A DNA stretch of 64,000 bases from NCBI RefSeq assembly GCF_937001465.1, contig NC_064563.1:88755784-88819783 (forward strand), given 5' to 3'. How positions within the stretch are numbered: position 1 is the first letter of the stretch; each line of letters begins with the position of its first letter. This document shows positions 11,686-25,006 of this stretch, in pieces. A program made the position numbers and the translations under genes. Source of the DNA: Orcinus orca (taxonomy: Eukaryota > Chordata > Mammalia > Artiodactyla > Delphinidae). Under the pieces are notes generated by a model. That model saw only the letters and a list, made by a program, of their open reading frames with translations, searched no databases and was not told the DNA's origin.

Positions 11686-14600
11686 AGGGAGAACTTAGCA
11701 AAAGTGAGAGCATAGTGTGTCTGTGAGCATCGCTCCAGTTTGTAAAAGTACAGTTACTGATTTTTTACCTAATTGTTTTCATTCAGCAGACCTACAAAAC
11801 AAAGTGTATCACAGATACCCTCTGGTTTTTATGCTGGGAAAAGAGAATCCCTTTCTGTTGGATGTAGGCTGCTACATGTTTTGATTCTAGTAGCAATATG
11901 GCAGGGTTAAGGTCGACTTTGTAGGATAATCTGGTGCCTGTTTTTGATAGATATCATGCAAATAGACACTTATTTTCAAGATGCTCAAACAGATGATTAG
12001 GGGAAAGTTCCAGCAAACCTTGAAACAACAAAAAGGAAAGGTTTTCCCACTCCCACTTCCCATTACGGTGCCATCCTGCAGAGGTTTCTGCAACCCCACA
12101 GCTTCCTCCTTGCTTCACCCTTTTCCCAGGTGAAAAAGCTTTGCCTAGGAAGGACAGCGTGTGACTGTCAGTCTAGCAAGGAGAGGTTCTTGAGAAATCC
12201 ACTCCACACGCAGTGCTTCCAAGCCCCTCTCGCGGGAAGGGCATCATGTGATCTGCAGCAGGCAGAGCTGGCCCAGGGAAACAAGAAGTTGGCGTAGAAT
12301 CCTGGGGCCCTCATGCTGGAAGGGCCTTCCAGAGAGGACTTCCCACCCACCCTCCCTCCACTAGCTGGACAGTAGAAAGATGTGTCAAAAAACAAATTCC
12401 TGGATGAACACATGGAGGATTAAATGAATGAGAGATGATTTCACGCCTCCAGAAGTCCCCGCCATCCCACTTGAATAGAAAGCTAACTTTGAAGCCACTC
12501 TGTTCTCCATAGCACGGTTTTGTACATACTCAGCCTTGGAATATGGTTGCCATCTGCTGCCAGTGCACAGGACTAAGGAAGTATCCGGGAGGGTAGGAGG
12601 AGACCAGGCGGGAAGAAGAGAGACACTCAAAACGGGCTAATGATCTCCTTTGCGTTGGAGTCTGGGTTTCAGAACATCAGTCCCATATTTCAAGAACAAA
12701 ACGCCAGTGTGTCTTAGACCACACCAGGCGCCGGCACATCAGATAAGACCTGCGCTGTGTGGAGCTCAGTCACCGAGCCTCGAGAAGTACTCAAAGTGAA
12801 ATTAAAGGAGCAAACTGAGGAGACTGAAAGGAGAAAGGCGTAGCTTAAAACACAATCAGGAGGGCTCTGCAGATATGTGTCTTAGGGTTACAGTAGTTCA
12901 GAAATGAATCTACTAATTAAAGGGCTAGAAAATGCTATAGATCCCAGGAATTTAAGGATCTTAGAAGAAATGAGACATTTCTCCATACGCTCTGAATACC
13001 TGGCGATCCTTTAGTAGACTCTCAGGGTGAAAGTGACCTGGCTGTTGTGCACTGTTGCAGATTTAAACAGTTGATTAAGAGTTACAGATGGCTGTACTAG
13101 AGGCCTGGGTGGGTGGTCCTTTAAAAGCAGTAAAGGCTGTTAAGCAAAGCCAAGTAAGACCAGAGAGCATCTCTGCAAGGCAGTGACTAGCTGTCGGATC
13201 TTCCTAGTTTCCCTGATATTATCTGTATAAATTGTTGGTTATGGCACAGAATCATATTGCTAATTTATATACTGAAATGACATGCCAGCAAATAATTATT
13301 AATCTGGGGATATACACTAGTGAAAAAAAATTACAGTTAACTTTGCTTTTGAAAAAGGTTAACTAGTTGAAGGCAAGTATTGTTATATATTCAGTAGTAG
13401 TTCTCTATCTCAAGTTTGAGAATTTGCAAGGTGGGGAAAAAAATCCTTTTGGCCATGCAAGGAAATAATCTCATCAGAGATATATGTAATATAAATTTAA
13501 AAACATGGACAATCCCAAGCATGCAAAAATCACTTTAGGGAACACAAAGTGATTGCCCAGAAGTATGTCACACGCAGTGCCTTGGTGTGGTCGAAACAGT
13601 AAATATTTGTTGCTGCGTGAGCTCTGGCCTTGACTCCTGTCTGCCATCAGGAACAAGTCACACAACTGTGACTCACCCATAATTAGAAGATTAGTAATGC
13701 CTTAAATCTATCTTGTATACTGTTTCTCTTCTTAGGAACCCTATAGGCTTTCAGATTCTATTTTATTTGTCCTATAGCATCCTTGTGAAACACAAGCTTC
13801 TTTCTTTTACACGTGGGATAATTGGTCCACAAAGGAATAACTTAATTCTTTGTCTTTAAATAGGAAATGATTGATAACCATTATATGACACAGCTTATTG
13901 TACTATTTTTCACATTATTTCAGGTTTCCCAAGCAAAGGACATATTTTATTTCTCATTATTATTTTTAATTGGTTTTCAGAAAAGTTGAGATAAAAACAG
14001 AATTTAACAAATATCCCATGGAGATATTTGGTGTTCTCTTTTCTTTCAAGAATAAATTAAGACCATCTCTGCCCCTCTCTCCTGACTCTCTCGGCAGATA
14101 GCCGGAGTCCCATGCCAATTTTCAAATGAGTACGCCTTCATTCTAATAGCGGGATCACGGTCCCCCTGACTGAGGAAGCAGCCTTGTAAATTCATGTCTG
14201 GAATCTGTAGAAGTTACTTTTGATTATAAACTTTAACAGTTGACCTGAACCTTTTTAAATAGTACTAATATGTGACCTGGTTGTGAGTTCAGCAATAAAT
14301 TTATATCCAGTATGTGAAAGGCCAAAGAGAAAACTAGTGTCTTTTTATCATCTCTGGTGACCCACACTAAATATTGCATATTTACTTTGTAAATGAGGAC
14401 ACCCAGTGGCCACCAAGTGAAAATATTCTAAACAATCCCTGACACTGTTTATGCAAATATAAATACCCATTATCAAAGCTGATTGATAGATAATCTCTGT
14501 AACATCTGTTACCGAACAGTTTACCTTCACTAAGTTAGGCAAGAGTGCCTGGAGTTTGGCCTGATCACTTTTATATCACATCACAGATTGGCTGTCTCTT

Positions 14601-17086
14601 CTCACTTTGAGTGGCAAAATTCCACTGAATTTTCTGATGACAGGAGGACCCAATGAGCTGTCTCTTGGGGGAAATGGAACCAAAGAGATGGAACAGTATG
14701 GCATGTGTCAGAAATCACAAATGAAGGAGCACAGATTGTGGGAAATGCAGTGAACACATAAAAAACCAATTGCCTTAGACCTTGAATTCATACTGAACAC
14801 TGAACTTCCCTGATGAGAGGGGGTACGGTGATAAAGGACAGGGTGAAGAGCATTACCCAGAACTGTAGGGGCACAAAGATCCCTGGGATTACATTATGCA
14901 GACATAGCTCAGAGGAAAGGTGCACCCTCATGGCCCACAGGGTGCCTACTTGTTGTTAGCATGTTTGTGATGTGTGGTGGAGAGCTGAGCAAGTAAGCCC
15001 TCAGACAAGACCCCCTCAGTGGGAAGAAGTGTGCTGGGCAGTGTGAGGGATCTGATCATTTGTGATGGTAGTTGTACTTATAACAAGGCAAGGTGCTAGC
15101 CTTCGGGAAGCTGGGAGTCTTCTTATAGAGATAAGGTGGGCACAAATGCAGAAAAATGGAAAGGCACAATAATCAATAATATACTGTTAAGGACTGTTAG
15201 AAAGTTCAGACCTATCCTACAACATTCAGGTACAAGAAACATTTCCTTATTTCTCTATAGAAAATTAAACCCAAGGCCTCTATCACTAAGTTAGCAAGAA
15301 ATTTTGTCAAGTTTTAGGGCTCCCTTCCCCTCCCTAGACTTATACAAGACTCATAAAATCTAGGGATCAGTCAGATCCTTAGTCTTTAATGGTCTTCATC
15401 ATCAACATTACTTGCCTACCTGACAAAGATGCCATTTTGGCTGGTACATCTGACTGCCCGGTACTACTGTGTTAGTTGGGTTTAGACACACACTTCACAA
15501 TGGTCCTCTCTGTTGAGCAAAGGCCCAGCCCAAGAGCATCACTGTTCCTCTCAACTGGGTGTCTTTCTATGTCCAGTCTCCAAAAGTGTGCCAAGCAATC
15601 ACCCCAGCTGGAGTCGTGTACAGGCAGAGACCTCAAACCTTGGCACCTTTCTCATTTGAGGAGAAGTTGATTCTTTTTCTCCTCTGTCAGGCCACCTCAG
15701 TCTAACTCCAAAGCACCCGTGTCCCCCACCTCACCCAGAAAGGGCCAGGCTTAATTCCCCATAGAGGACCTAGATTCAAAAAAACAAAGCCTTCTGTCTT
15801 GGGCCTTTGTTTTTAGGGCTGAACTTCTGATTTGGGTTCTAAAGTCACAGGTCCCTGGAGTAAGGGAGCCCAGAACGGTATGGAAGGTTTGGTCTTTCTC
15901 AATCGCCTTATTATTATGAAAGTCTTCTAATTCCATGGGGGAAAACCAGAAATTAATGTTTCAGTTTACTCCCTCACCCATCAGTGGGAACTAGTTAAAG
16001 AGAAAACTCAGGATGGAGTTCAGTAATCAAAGAAGGCTCCACAGAGAAGGAAGAACTTTGAATAGGGTTCTCAAATGGTACGTAAGATTTGGTAAAGTAG
16101 AGAAAGCACAAGAATCTCAGAACTCAGGACAAATTCAGCAGGAGAAGAGAACTAAGAATGAATGCAATACATCAAGAGATGGCAAAATGTCCAACTTCTT
16201 AGATTAATGCAGAGATTTTATTTGGGGAAAATTGAGAAAATAAGATAAAATCGGTGAAGTAAGTCAAGATAATTAGAATGTTACCTATAGCAATAGAAGA
16301 CTCTTACAGCTTAATATCTTCTTTCCTGTAATATGTAAATAATATAATAAAATACTATATAAGAGAATACATCAAGAATATACTAAAAATAAAATAAAAA
16401 TACAATACCTTACTCCTAATGAGAATAATTACAAAGTATGCCTTCCACTTCATTTACTTACCAGGGCTTCCCAAGGTTTTAAGTTCTGACAACAATTATT
16501 TAGACTCTTCTTCATCTCAGCATGAGCCAAAAAGGAACTTACATCTTATTTTTTCTTAAGGAAATCCTGTGCCTGCTTCTATAATGGATCACCCTAGGTG
16601 GGCTGTTGAGATGTAGTTTCTGCTACTTTCTTAAACTGGCCCACATCAAATCACCTCTGTGCTTCTATCTTAACCAGTCACCCAGCAAAACAAATTTACC
16701 TTTTTCCTTGGCTTTTCCTTGTTACTTTGAGATAGAAGGCCTTCATTCCTCAGTAGGTATCTACAGTCTATCATGGCTCAAGTCCACACTTGCTATAGAG
16801 AAAGAGTTTAGCCCCCTCCTACCAACAAACAGCTATGCTTAAAAACCAGCTGTCACAATGGAAGCAACTTATTTTTTTCCAGGGAGACACAAGCAAAGAG
16901 ATCATTTGAGCATGAATCTGAAGATATGCTTCAAAAGCAGTTTCAGAACAGTAAGCTACAGAGGAGGTTCTGTGAATTGGGAAGCTCCGTGATTAGTCAA
17001 AAAGCTTTTTTTAAATGATACTATAGGGTTCTGTTTTCTCACTTATTGAAGTTCAGACAAAAGTTTTCCCAAGGTCAAAAAATTAA
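11686..17086. other. Intronic stretch, mostly unrecognised
   Basis: Possible traces of old repeats are seen at 13730-13870 (MIR-like antisense) and 15970-16130 (the same unassigned family as 5035). 14400-14560 has octamer-like atgcaaat and looks unlike decayed repeat. 16325-16420 is nearly pure A/T. No gene. Confidence 0.35.
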
Positions 17087-17295
17087 TTTTTTTTTTTTTT
17101 TTTGCGGTACGCGGGCCTCTCACTGTTGTGGCCTCTCCCGTTGCGGAGCACAGGCTCCAGACGCGCAGGCTCAGCGGCCATGGCTCACGGGCCCAGCCGC
17201 TCCGCGGCATGTGGGATCTTCCCGGACCGGGGCAAGAACCCATGTACCCTGCATCGGCAGGCGGACTCTCAACCACTGCGCCACCAGGGAAGCCC
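17087..17295 (-). mobile_element. CHR-type tRNA-Glu SINE (short form)
   Basis: Close sibling of the copy at 4741, same orientation, with the tail as a T run at 17087-17103. The flanks share only a short taattt, so the target-site duplication is short or decayed. It lies about 190 bases upstream of a second, longer SINE. Confidence 0.9.
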
Positions 17296-17485
17296 TAATT
17301 TCTTACCTAACTATACTTCATCACCAGTTGATGATATTTTCCAAAAGAATGCCATTCCTGGGAGTTATGCTGGATCTTTGAACTCACTGAAGTTAAAATT
17401 TTGTTTTTCCTTTAAAAAATAAGTATATGATGATGCAGAGATCAAAAAGGTGAACAGGTTAGTAAGTAAAAAGATGCTTGTTTTT

Positions 17486-17818
17486 TTTGTTAGGTTGGGT
17501 GTTTTTTTTTTTTTTTTTTTGGCTGCATAGGGTTTTGTTGCTGCGTGTGGGCTTTCCTTAGTTGTGGCGAGCGGGGGCTACTCTTCTTTGCAGTGTGCAG
17601 GCTTCTCATTGCAGTGGCTTCTCTTGTTGCGGAGCACGGGCTCCAGGCACACGGGCTTCCGTAGTTGTGGCTCACGGGCTCTAGAGCACAGGCTCAGTAG
17701 TGGTGGCTCACAGGCTTAGTTGCTCTGCAGCACGTGGGATCTTCCCGGACCAGGGCTTGAACCCGTGTCCCCTGCATTGGCAGGGGGATTCTTAACCACT
17801 GTGCCACCAGGGAAGCCC
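17486..17818 (-). mobile_element. CHR-type tRNA SINE (long form), full copy
   Basis: The 5' tRNA-like part matches the short form but the body is longer, adding the block seen on the plus strand as ggctgcatagggttttgttgctgcg and onward. It is more diverged than the short copies, suggesting an older subfamily. A target-site duplication aaaaagatgcttgttttt flanks it at 17468-17485 and 17819-17836. The 3' tail carries a non-T interruption, gttaggttgggtg. Confidence 0.9.
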
Positions 17819-17836
17819 AAAAAGATGCTTGTTTTT

Positions 17837-18894
17837 ATATAAACACTGTTTAAGTGTATAGTTTCTTCTCAAGAAAAATAAAGGACCTAATTTATTAACT
17901 GTGCATTTGAATATATGGGCCCTTCTTTAAGGCCTATCCAAAGCAAGTTCAAACTGCATCCTTTGTGAATTTAAGTAGATCATTTTGTTCATTTTTTTAT
18001 CCCACCCACAGATGCAGTATCTCTGTGTTTTTGTTCCCTAGATTTAGTGAACAAAGGAAAAGGTTACAATAGGGCAGCAGCTAAATTTGTAAGGAAAGAG
18101 CTTTAGGAAAAAAAAAAAAATCAAACTCCTAAAAGGTGTCTCAAAAGGTTTACAATATAAGAGGATTTAAAGGCATCAGCCTCAGATTTCATTGATTTTT
18201 CTCCTTGGTCCCAGCAGGTCCTCCCTCTTCAAGAAGAAGCCATTTCATTTCAGCTTTGGAATGAGGGCATAGGTGTCTTTCAGAATGTCGTCTAGGATTA
18301 TAGCTATCCAATGCCTTTGTTCACAGCCTTAAAACTTACGTTTCACAAGCTGTACTGTAAGAGAGTAAAGGTGTTTGAACTTTCAGTGTTTTAGTCCACT
18401 GGAATCAGATGCTCAAAGTATATAAATTCATAAAGTATGGGGCTTGATAATACCCCAAAATGAAGTGTTAACTTATGTTTAGAATTGGTTCCATAAAGTT
18501 GATGTACAATTATTTGTTGATTAATTGTTTGATAGTATCCTCACCTCATAGCTAAAAGGATTTAAGTTGGCTTGAAAGAATATTCAATACATTAATAAAT
18601 AGGAAAATATATTTATCTATAGCTATAAAAAAGAAATCAGAGTAGAAGTAAAATAAGGAATTGAATGAGGTCGAGGATAAATTTTACATAGAAAAGCATA
18701 CCATAGGTCCTATATAGTTGCTAAGATGTGGCCTAATACTTTTTTACTCTTTCAAGTAAAATTTTAATGTTTGTCACAAAACTCATTTATTCATACAACT
18801 ATAATGCTGACACTGGTTCCTTTATTGAGTTTACAATTATATTAGTATATGAAATACATATATGTAATACACATTTTGAAATAATTTTTTAATT
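17837..18894. other. AT-rich intronic stretch, nothing recognised
   Basis: No ORF of note and no named repeat. An A13 run lies near 18108. Confidence 0.4.
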
Positions 18895-19270
18895 TTTTAT
18901 AAAATATTTAAAAGTTGATTTCCATTTACAGTTATTACAAAGTACTGGCTATATTCCCTGTGTTGTACAATACATCCTTGAGCCTATCTTACACCCAATA
19001 GTTTGTACCTTCCACTCCCCCACACCCTACATTGCCCCTCCCCCCCACTGGTAACCACCAGTTTGTTCTCTATATCTGTGAATCTGCTTCTTTTCTGTTA
19101 CATTCACTAGCTTGTTGTATTTTTTAGATTCCACATGTAAGTGACGTCACACAGTGTCTGTCTTTCTCTCTCTGACTTATTTCACTTAACATAATGCCCT
19201 CCAAGTCCATCCACGTTACTGCAAATGGCGAAATTTTCTTCTTTTTTATGTCTGAGTAGTACTGTATTGT
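18895..19270 (-). mobile_element. L1 3'-end fragment (minus strand)
   Basis: The plus strand carries the complement of the mammalian L1 ORF2-end/3'UTR region: attattacaaagtactggct-like sequence, 'ggtaaccaccagtttgttctc', 'agattccacatgtaagtga', 'tccatccacgttactgcaaatggc', 'tttttatgtctgagtagtactgtattgtatata'. It is 5'-truncated, as usual for L1. No reading frame remains. A TAGA microsatellite has grown at its end. Confidence 0.85.
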
Positions 19271-19271
19271 A

Positions 19272-19272
19272 T

Positions 19273-19325
<53 letters not shown>

Positions 19326-19372
19326 GATAGATAGAGATATATAGGTGTATATATAGATATAGATAGATAGAT
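19272..19372. repeat. TAGA tetranucleotide microsatellite
   Basis: About 13 uninterrupted TAGA units (19274-19325) are followed by imperfect TAGA/TATA copies. It lies at the edge of the L1 fragment, a common birthplace for such repeats. Probably polymorphic. Confidence 0.95.
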
Positions 19373-21889
19373 ACCACTACATATGCTTCTTAAGGACCTT
19401 TAAATACTTAAAATGTGCTCCAGAATGGATGAAATTTCATTAAATGTATGAATTATATATATGAATGAAAATTCAAGTAATATAAAAGACATACCCAACC
19501 ATAATATTGAGATCCTTAATAGAAAAGCGTTAGTAATTTTAATATCTCTGTCTACCTGAAATAATAAGCAGTGACTATAAAAGTACACACAGGGTGCTCC
19601 CAACTTTCATTGGTCGTGTATTCCTGAAAATATGTTTGAAAGTTAAATTTCTGAAAGTTAAAGAATTGATTTATGTTTTAGGAGAAGAATTCCGTTACTG
19701 ATGATAAAAAAAAAAAAAGAAAATGATGAAATCGCTAATGGTTCCTGTAGCGCAGGCTTAAGACAACCTGGAAGGTAAGGGAGAACTCTCATTGGGAGAT
19801 GGCCCAAAGCATCCCCCTTATCACCAGGAATGGAGAAGTAAAGCAGCGCACCTCTCCTTGTTGTAAGCTGATGACCTTCCCGTAGTTCACCTGCAGGGGC
19901 AATGAGAGCTGGGATATGCTAGGTGTATGGAGCCACAGTAGGAGAAAGAGGTCTTGGTCTGCCTACCACCTTTCACTTGCATAAGGGATTTCCCCAGAGC
20001 CACCCTCCAAAGACGGTGGAGATGCCAGTGAGATAGAATGAGGGGGTAGGGACATGCAGGACCATCTGCTGTAGATGATAGAACCTGTGAGCAAGCAACC
20101 CCTAACCTCCTGTGGTGCAGAGGCTCAGCAGGTATCCCCTCGACACATAGTGAAGTATATACATGACTGAGGTCTTGCCCCTGGCAGGGCAACAGATGTC
20201 GATTTGGGGAGGAAGAGGCCTGAGTTGCCACATGCATTCCAGCTTTCTCCAGCAAGAACTGGCTCTCTCCCAGTGGGACCAGCTTGGTAGGTAGCACCAA
20301 AATGTGAGAGTTTACCATCATCACTAATCACCTGATATAGGAAAGAGCAACTTCAGCGTGCTATCAAAGCACAATCTGGGAGAGGGTGTGATAAGAGGCT
20401 GGCTTGTGGAGGCCTGGCCACCTGGCCCTATTTCATGTGCTGACCCACTTAGCGCACGTGAGCCTGGTGGCCCAGATTGAAAGCTCAAGGGCTATTCAGC
20501 CCTGACATTTGACTTCGGCCTGTTGACTTGACCAAAATTCATCTCGGTTTTAATTTGAGAGCTGGTGTTTCTTTCCAAGCCACAGAGACTTCCAATTCCC
20601 ATCTCCCTCTACAACACCTCACCCTTGCACTAGTCTCATTTTATATATCCGGGCTGAGAAAGGACTGGATTTCACACCTAATTAAAAGAGATTGTATTGC
20701 CTGCTGTTTCCTTTCTTGTTCCTTTTCCCTTGTGCACAGGCAGCTTTTTTATTCTCATGCTAAGTCCTATCCCTGGACACCCGCCGTTTCAGGGACAGGC
20801 AGGGCCTGGGTTCCTACAGCACAGAGAGCCAGGCCCTGCATCAGCTATTTCACCACAAGCAGAATACCCCTCCAGTACTCACTCCCGCCTCAGCCTCCTC
20901 CATACTGTGCTCACTCACAGAACACGATCACTTAGAATACATGATCACTTTCAAGAGTAGAATTCCTTGTGTGTTCTGGTGAATGCCATCACAGGCTGAC
21001 TCCACATTTTTACTCTAGTGGAGAGAAGGTAGGTTACTATTTTAAAACACACAGAGAACTATTTTTATCACTTTTTTCATTTTGCCCCATCAGTTCTTTG
21101 TTCACACCACTGTGGGGTTTTTTTGGGAGGGGAGGGTAACGTGGCATCCCCAGACACACAAAATCTTTGTAAAGTTGTATGGTTTTGTAGATGAGGGTTT
21201 TTTTTTGTTTTTGTTTTTTTTTGAATAGCCCAATTGCCTATTCAGTGCCAATCTAAGAAAGAATGGAGTTAACATTTTCACACCATTCCTTCCTATACAG
21301 TCTCTGAATAACCATCTAATCAAGGTTTGTTTTCAATGGGGAACAAATCTTCTACAGTAGAGTATTTCAGATTTATTCCGTTGGAATCTATACATTAATG
21401 CCCACTGGATGAAAAGGACCTGTTTCACAAAAGCCTGGACATTGCCTTGCCGTGGCAGAAACTTTTTCCCACTGTGTTAGTGTTAAAAATGAAAGAAAGC
21501 CTGGGAAAGGACTTGCTTCAGCATTGTGTGCTGGAGGGACGAGGCATGCTTGAATGGACCGGCAGGGTCCCGCATCACATCTGTACACATATCAGCAAAA
21601 CGATTCAGCCTTTCACGGCTGCTCACTGCAGTACAGGACCAGTGCTCTCGGAGAAACATTTAAAAATTGTGTCTACAAAAATCCAGCTAGGCTAGTCAGG
21701 TCAAGTTGTATATGTGTGCAGGTTTGAGTTTGTCTCTGTGGTTTCTAATGAAGTTGGTAACATTACTCCAATAACCGGAACTCAGAATATTTAGCACTTT
21801 TTGTTGTGATTATCTCCATAGGGTTACCTGATTACTTAGATAGAATTGACCAGTTCAATCCAACAAGCAGTTTGAATTTTCTTCTTGAG

Positions 21890-21926
<37 letters not shown>

Positions 21927-22109
21927 ATGAATATGTGTAATGTAATGATAGCTCTTGTTGTTGACCATTTCCAACTCTAAAGCAACCTCCATCATCATTT
22001 TCAGCGTCTTTATCTTTTCTTCTACGTCCTGAGAATTAGGATGGCCCTCAGTCTTTGGGCAATCCAAGTTTCATTCATCAGCAATCCAGTATCATGTGAT
22101 AAAAAGAGT
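19373..22109. other. Intronic stretch, nothing recognised
   Basis: Includes chance ORFs of up to 145 codons on the minus strand (19887-20324) without recognisable domains, and the GT microsatellite. Confidence 0.4.
21894..21922. repeat. GT dinucleotide microsatellite
   Basis: About 14 TG units followed by tatgtatg, in the upstream intron. Confidence 0.95.
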
Positions 22110-22335
22110 ATCAAGGGGCATGGGTTCTAATCCCACCCCTGCCACTTACTAGCTGTGTAAAACATTGGGCAAGTCATTTAGATACTTTGAAAGCCTTGAC
22201 TTCCTCTCGCATGAAACAGTAATAATAGGACCTGTCCTGAAAACATATAGGATTGTTATAAGGAGTAAATGAGATGATACATGTGAAAGAGTTTGTACGC
22301 TGTAAAACGCTACATGGTTATTAATTATTATGATA
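22110..22335 (+). repeat. MIR SINE
   Basis: Nearly full MIR pattern: catgggttctaatcccaccc, ctgccacttactagctgtg, gggcaagtcatttag, ggattgttataaggagtaaa, atgagatgatacatgtg. Confidence 0.8.
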
Positions 22336-22854
22336 ATTGTGATTGAGCTTCTTCCCAGAATTATCAGAAAGAAGACAACTCTTTGTGATATATGATAACT
22401 CTAGTGCTATAACTGCAAGTGGTGCTATGAGCAATTGTGTGTTTCAAGAGTGTTTTCACCTGTGTGGAAAAAATTTTTTAATAAGCCCATCCTACTCAGA
22501 GATGGTGATTTTATCAGAGACTCAACCAGTTTTAGTACTTACCATTTTACTTAAATGATGGAGATCTTGGTGATAGTAAAACTGTATATAGAAAACTCTA
22601 CATTTTAGTGCCAGGCCTCACTTTTATCTCTTGCACTGTTCCATTTATAAACTTCAAAAAAGTGTTCTTTACTAGATGACTGAGGCTATGTTGAAGTCCC
22701 AAGGCCTAGAAACATGAACATCATACTAATTTGTGGATAGGTATAGAAGTAGCTGGAGAGCATACTGGAAAAACCTTTTCACACAGCTTTACAGCAGACA
22801 GTGGACACCTAAGGGCCAGACTTCATTCAGGGGCAAAGAATGCAATACAGTGAA

Positions 22855-23100
22855 GCAGATAAGAGTGTAAACTCTAGAACCAGACTGCCTGGGTTCAAAT
22901 GCCAGCTCAACCACCAATTGCCTACATGGCCTTGAGTGGATTTCCTAATTTCTGTGGCCTCAGTTTCCTCATCTGAGGTATGGGGATAATAATACTACCG
23001 ACATCATAGGGTTGTTGTGAGGATTCAATGAAATAATATACATAAAGTAGTTAGAACTTGACACATAGTAAGCTCTTGAAAAGTGTTTGCTCTTGTTATT
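22855..23100 (+). repeat. MIR SINE
   Basis: Full-length MIR pattern: actgcctgggttcaaatgcc, cctcagtttcctcatctg, gggttgttgtgaggattcaa, agaacttgacacatagtaag. Confidence 0.85.
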
Positions 23101-24980
23101 ATCGCAGTACACATACATCAGGGACTCAGCAAGATGTTGGAATTTAGTCTGTTGACTGATTTCCTGAATTTTCCTTCCTAGGTTATTGGGCCCTTCCTCT
23201 GGTGCCATGTTTTGTATTAACACAGCTATAGAGGATTCATCATGATTCCTTACCCTGACAAAGACAATTTGTTTTATATAAAATAAAAAAAATAGAAACA
23301 GTAGCCTAGTGAAATATTTTAGGCACCTAACAGACCTAATGGAAGTCGGAATGAGAAGGAATTCTTTTATGTAAAACTTTGCACAAATCATATCACTGAA
23401 AGAGAACGTAGAGCCCATAGGCATTTATTAAGTTAAGTGGATATATGTGAGGCTGACTAAATGTAAAGTTGAGAGCAAAGGAAATGAATTAGTATATAAG
23501 AATGAGGTCATATCCACTGAACTCAGACAGCATGAGGAGGTAGGGCGTAGCAAGGTAGAAAACCTTGTTGAGCTCAGACTTCCCTGAGCTGGCCCTCTCT
23601 CCTAGGACAGAGGAGAAAGAAAGTGAGGAGGTGGACATTCCTCTGTGTGTAGGCCATTACCTCTGGGTTACTTCTAACAAGATATAAGGATCTGGGTCAC
23701 AGCCAACAATCCATACTTGGGTCACCTGGTTTTGAAAGCCTACTTACTTGGCCTCCCTCAAGCTGATCGTTCAGTTGTGAAGGCAAGAATGGGGAATCTG
23801 AAGAATGGTTTGGAGAGAGGGATTCTTTAGAGAGGTAAAGTAGAAAAATAGGAAAGCCCTAAAACTCAGTGTTATAGACACCTGTTATCCTTCTCAATCT
23901 GGGGTCTAGATGTTACCAATATTATCCCTTGCCTGCACAGCCTGGGATATATGGGTGGCAATAGGTCAGGCTATCCACATCCTCCACGTAGCTGACTGCT
24001 GCCTTCCTACTGGGAGCTGTTTGATACCTCCCTCTATCAAGCACAGAAAGCACCCAATTTCCGGGTGATCGTACATCCCACTCAGGGTTTACTCCTGCTG
24101 TCCTGACCTAATTACCAACAGTGCTCCCTTTCACTCTCAAAAGTGCCCAGTTTGAATGGCAAATGTGGTCACCTAGTGTACTCCAGTCTCCCAGGTCAAC
24201 ACTGCCATCTTTGACCTGTTTAACATTTCTTCTTCAGTAAGCCTCAGAAAATTCAGACAACCACCAAATCACAGACAGCCACCCTAGAAAGTACTCAAAC
24301 AGGTTGTGAGAGATGATGAGAAAAATGCGTAGATACAGAAAGCAGTGGGCAAGTGCCCCTTTAGCCATCAGATTGCATTCTAGAGCCTGTCCCTCAACTG
24401 GAAAACATGGTGGCAGCTGTTGGGTGGATATCTTAGAGTGGGTTGAATTTTCCAAGAATTTTTGCATACCTCGTATGGATTTGGGGAATGTGCCGTATAA
24501 ATTATTAGAAAAGGAATTTAATTATAAGTATTTTTGCTGTCTATGAATAAAGTAAGAAATTTTGGTAAGTTAAGGAAAATGTAAGCTTTCTTAAAGGGCC
24601 TGCTTAAGCCTAAAGTGGAGGCAGAGTTTCATGAGAACGAGTCTTGCATTTGCCTTTCAGTCCCTCTTTGCTGAAGTTGTAGTATAGCAGGCAATGACCC
24701 ATCTGTGTTTTAGGCTGCTCTGCTTCAACTGACAACCCTGGCTGAAGGTCCACGGGGTTAAAATGGATTCAATACACCAAAATAGCTGGAGCACTGCTGG
24801 AACAAAATTCAAGGCCTTGTTTCCATAGGACATCACACCCACAAGTTGACCCTTGTGCAAAGCCACAGAGCCTGCTTGTGTCTGCAAGGCGGTGGGGGGG
24901 AGTGATTCTAGGGCCCATGAGTATTGCCCACCTGAGGCCTAGATTTTAGGGATGCAGTCAGCTAGCTCTGACCCACGCCC
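23101..24980. other. Intronic stretch before the BTB exon, nothing recognised
   Basis: No exon, named repeat or CpG-rich segment until the acceptor. Base composition switches sharply to GC-rich at the exon. Confidence 0.4.
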
Positions 24981-25006
24981 TGTCTTGTGTCTCTCTTGCC
25001 GTGCAG
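24981..25006 (+). promoter_or_regulatory. Splice acceptor of the BTB exon
   Basis: A pyrimidine-rich stretch (tgtcttgtgtctctcttgcc) leads to GTGCAG with the AG at 25005-25006. The frame after it matches ZBTB20 protein from the codon completed by 'gt'. The open frame continues 55 bases upstream to an ATG at 24952, but that part (MQSASSDPRP...) does not belong to the known protein and is read as intron. Confidence 0.9.

Larger units (their letters stand above)
1..25006 (+). other. ZBTB20: ZBTB20 intron upstream of the BTB exon (partial)
   Basis: No coding exon was found in this stretch. In particular, the exon for the N-terminal extension of the 741-residue isoform is absent in all frames, so it must lie further upstream. 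No CpG island or obvious promoter is visible. The content is AT-rich intronic DNA with scattered MIR/L2-type repeats, three CHR SINEs, one L1 3'-end fragment and several microsatellites, listed separately. Intron identity is inferred from the phase-1 acceptor at 25006; transcription of this stretch is assumed from the known gene structure. Confidence 0.85.
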
